A stretch of DNA of 64,000 nucleotides from positions 1 to 64,000 of the forward strand of contig NZ_JAEHJZ010000005.1 of the NCBI RefSeq assembly GCF_016469035.1. The letters are read 5' to 3'. The translations under genes were made by a program, and so were the position numbers. This DNA is from Gelidibacter salicanalis (GTDB lineage: Bacteria > Bacteroidota > Bacteroidia > Flavobacteriales > Flavobacteriaceae). Below are positions 61,959-64,000 of this stretch, in pieces (position 1 is the stretch's first letter; every line of letters begins with the position of its first letter). Under the pieces are notes generated by a model. The model was not told where the DNA came from. It searched no databases and saw nothing but the letters and a program-made list of their open reading frames with translations.

Positions 61959-64000
61959 ATGCCAATACTTATTTTAAAACGGTCGTGGGTTGTTTTACTT
62001 GCCATTGTATGTGCAGGAACAACTGGCATAGGTCAGAATAATAGCTACATCGACAGTCACGATTTGGTGGATTTTGTCAATCCTTTAATGGGCACGGATT
62101 CATCTTTCGATTTGTCCAACGGGAATACCTATCCCGCCATTGCCACGCCTTGGGGGATGAATTTTTGGACCCCAATGACTTCAAAAATGGGCGATGGCTG
62201 GACTTATAAATACCGTGAAAACAAAATTAGAGGCATCAAACAAACCCACCAACCGAGTCCGTGGGTGAATGATTATGCAGCGTTTTCCTTTATGGCCGTA
62301 ACCGGCGATTTAAAATTTCAAGAAGATGAGCGCGAATCTTGGTTTTCGCATAAAGCAGAAACGGTAACGCCGTATCATTATTCGGTGTATTTGGCCGATT
62401 ATGATGTGGTGGCTGAGGTAACACCAACAGAACGAGCGGCGCAATTTAGATTTACCTTTCCAGAATCGGACAGTTCCTATATCATCCTCGATGCGTTTAA
62501 CAAAGGATCCATGGTGAAAATCATTCCTGAAGAACGCAAAATTATTGGCTACGCTAGAAACAATAGCGGTGGGGTGCCCGAGAATTTTCACAACTATTTT
62601 GTGGCTGAATTTGATAAAGATTTTGAGCTCAACCACACTTGGAAAGATGGTTGGCAATTGGTTGAAAACACTACTGATAGCGAAGGTGACCATGTGGGCG
62701 CCATTATCGGATTTAAAACAAAAAAAGGAGAAGTGGTAAACGTTAAAGTGGCGTCGTCATTTATAAGTCCTGAGCAAGCAGCACTAAATCTTTCAAGAGA
62801 AATTGGCGCAGACACTTTTGACCAAACAAAAGAAAAAGCAAAACAAGCTTGGGAAACTGAGTTGGGCAGAATTAAAATTGAAGATGATAACATCGATAAT
62901 CTCAGAACATTCTATTCCTCTTTATACCGTGTGTTGCTATTCCCAAGAAAATTTTATGAGTTTGATGCCAATAATGAGATGATGCATTATAGCCCGTATA
63001 ATGGGAAAGTCTTACCGGGCTATATGTTCACGGACAATGGGTTTTGGGACACTTTCAGAGCGGTGTTTCCGTTTTTTAATATGATGTATCCTGAGCTTAA
63101 TGGCAAAATTATGCAAGGCTTGGCTAATACGTATAAAGAATCGGGTTGGTTGCCAGAATGGGCAAGTCCGGGACATCGGGATGTGATGATTGGCTCCAAT
63201 TCAGCGCCTATTATTGCTGATGCCTTTTTAAAAGGTGCCAAAGATATGGATGCCGATATTTTAATGGAAGCCATACTTAAAAATGCCACCGTTGCAGACG
63301 GACGTCCTGTAAATTCCGTGGGCAGAGCCGGATTGGAATATTACAACACATTGGGTTACGTGCCGTATGATGTGGATATCAACGAAAATGCAGCCAGAAC
63401 TTTAGAATACGCTTACGCCGATTTTACCATCGCTCAAATGGCGGAGAAAATGGGAAAACCAAAGCTTGCCAAAAAGTATTTTAAGCAATCCATGAATTAC
63501 AAAAACCTTTTCGATCCATCCACCAATTGGATGCGTGGGAAAAACAAGGATGGCAGTTTTCAAAGTCCGTTTAATCCTTTAAAATGGGGCGATGCGTTTA
63601 CCGAAGGCAATAGTTTGCACTACACGTGGTCCGTTTTTCATGATATTCAAGGCTTGATTGATTTGATGGGCGGCAAGGAACCATTTGTGGGCAAGTTGGA
63701 TGAAGTTTTTGACATGCCACCAAAATTTGACGCGTCCTACTACGGATTTACGATTCACGAAATTCGAGAAATGCAAATCGTCAACATGGGCAACTATGCG
63801 CACGGCAATCAACCCATTCAGCACATGATCTATTTGTATAATTATGCCAATCAACCCTACAAAGCTCAAGAGAAGGTTAGGAACGTGATGACGAAATTGT
63901 ATTCAGCAACACCTGACGGCTATTGTGGTGATGAAGACAACGGTCAAACGTCGGCTTGGTATGTGTTCAGCGCATTAGGCTTTTATCCGGTAACCCCGGG
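61959..64000 (+). CDS. GH92 alpha-mannosidase (third), cut by window end
   Basis: The frame opens at ATG 61959 and stays open to the window edge (680 codons), so the last ~50-100 residues are missing. Signal peptide (about 1-29). GH92 marks: NPLMGTDSSFDLSNGNTYPA, DTFRAVFPF, FTEGNSLHYTW, YAHGNQPIQHMIYLYN and GDEDNGQTSAWYVFSALGFYP. HGNQP and GDEDNGQ differ from HGNEP and GNEDCGQ in the other two, and NSLHYTW from NAWQ, so this belongs to another GH92 branch and likely another mannose link. Confidence 0.93.
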   Translation, partial: MPILILKRSWVVLLAIVCAGTTGIGQNNSYIDSHDLVDFVNPLMGTDSSFDLSNGNTYPAIATPWGMNFWTPMTSKMGDGWTYKYRENKIRGIKQTHQPSPWVNDYAAFSFMAVTGDLKFQEDERESWFSHKAETVTPYHYSVYLADYDVVAEVTPTERAAQFRFTFPESDSSYIILDAFNKGSMVKIIPEERKIIGYARNNSGGVPENFHNYFVAEFDKDFELNHTWKDGWQLVENTTDSEGDHVGAIIGFKTKKGEVVNVKVASSFISPEQAALNLSREIGADTFDQTKEKAKQAWETELGRIKIEDDNIDNLRTFYSSLYRVLLFPRKFYEFDANNEMMHYSPYNGKVLPGYMFTDNGFWDTFRAVFPFFNMMYPELNGKIMQGLANTYKESGWLPEWASPGHRDVMIGSNSAPIIADAFLKGAKDMDADILMEAILKNATVADGRPVNSVGRAGLEYYNTLGYVPYDVDINENAARTLEYAYADFTIAQMAEKMGKPKLAKKYFKQSMNYKNLFDPSTNWMRGKNKDGSFQSPFNPLKWGDAFTEGNSLHYTWSVFHDIQGLIDLMGGKEPFVGKLDEVFDMPPKFDASYYGFTIHEIREMQIVNMGNYAHGNQPIQHMIYLYNYANQPYKAQEKVRNVMTKLYSATPDGYCGDEDNGQTSAWYVFSALGFYPVTP

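Noticed and set aside
1-64000. tRNA, rRNA, insertion sequence or prophage genes
   Set aside because: No cloverleaf, rRNA-like stretch, transposase, integrase or phage protein could be recognised on either strand.

Overview
The window reads as chromosomal DNA of a marine-type Bacteroidota bacterium, most likely Flavobacteriaceae. The grounds are moderate AT richness, two SusC/SusD pairs, many lipoproteins with a Cys-containing lipobox, TAnnTTTG-type promoter boxes, almost no Shine-Dalgarno signals, and a cbb3-type oxidase with fused subunits. No rRNA, tRNA, CRISPR array, integrase or transposase was seen.

Region 1 (1-15 kb) is housekeeping and stress functions. It holds the tail of an outer-membrane barrel protein, a multi-PAS histidine kinase with a single-domain response regulator, and a 1.3 kb gene-poor stretch. 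A four-gene cbb3-like oxidase block follows (ccoN, a ccoO-cytochrome c fusion and two small membrane proteins). Next come small redox genes: cupin, OsmC/Ohr, a tandem carboxymuconolactone decarboxylase, a Cys-rich unknown, a 2Fe-2S ferredoxin and an AhpD-like protein. The region ends with a decayed short-chain dehydrogenase, a four-copy array of a ~172 bp repeat, and a catalase.

Region 2 (15.2-39.3 kb) is a sialoglycan utilisation block. SusC/SusD, N-acetylneuraminate lyase, a sialidase and a YhcH/NanQ-type protein run rightward towards a FadR-type GntR regulator on the opposite strand. Beyond the regulator are N-acylglucosamine 2-epimerase, a creatininase-family hydrolase, a second sialidase, LrgA/LrgB membrane proteins, an SGNH plus sialate O-acetylesterase fusion, a GH20 plus sialate O-acetylesterase fusion broken by a frameshift in an A9 run, and a second SusC/SusD pair. 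Related GT-N3-AC palindromes lie before susC1 and before the regulator/epimerase genes, so this regulator probably controls both arms. Logic: esterases remove O-acetyl groups, sialidases free sialic acid, YhcH helps anomer conversion, NanA yields ManNAc plus pyruvate, and the epimerase yields GlcNAc.

Region 3 (39.6-64 kb) is an N-glycan core dismantling block. After a convergent LytS/LytTR-type two-component pair come GH92, an SSS symporter, GH130 mannoside phosphorylase, a CBM9-like protein, GH29, GH18, a putative TIM-barrel hydrolase, a FucP/NagP-type MFS transporter, GH92, glycosylasparaginase, GH20, two GH29 and a third GH92 cut by the window end. Together they could strip mannose, fucose and GlcNAc, cut the chitobiose core, phosphorolyse Man-GlcNAc and split GlcNAc-Asn.

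Repeats give the window a second layer: covarying two-hairpin intergenic elements (three copies), 7-bp-period tandem repeats in front of genes (three places), and a large hairpin repeat present both as one inverted copy and as a tandem array.
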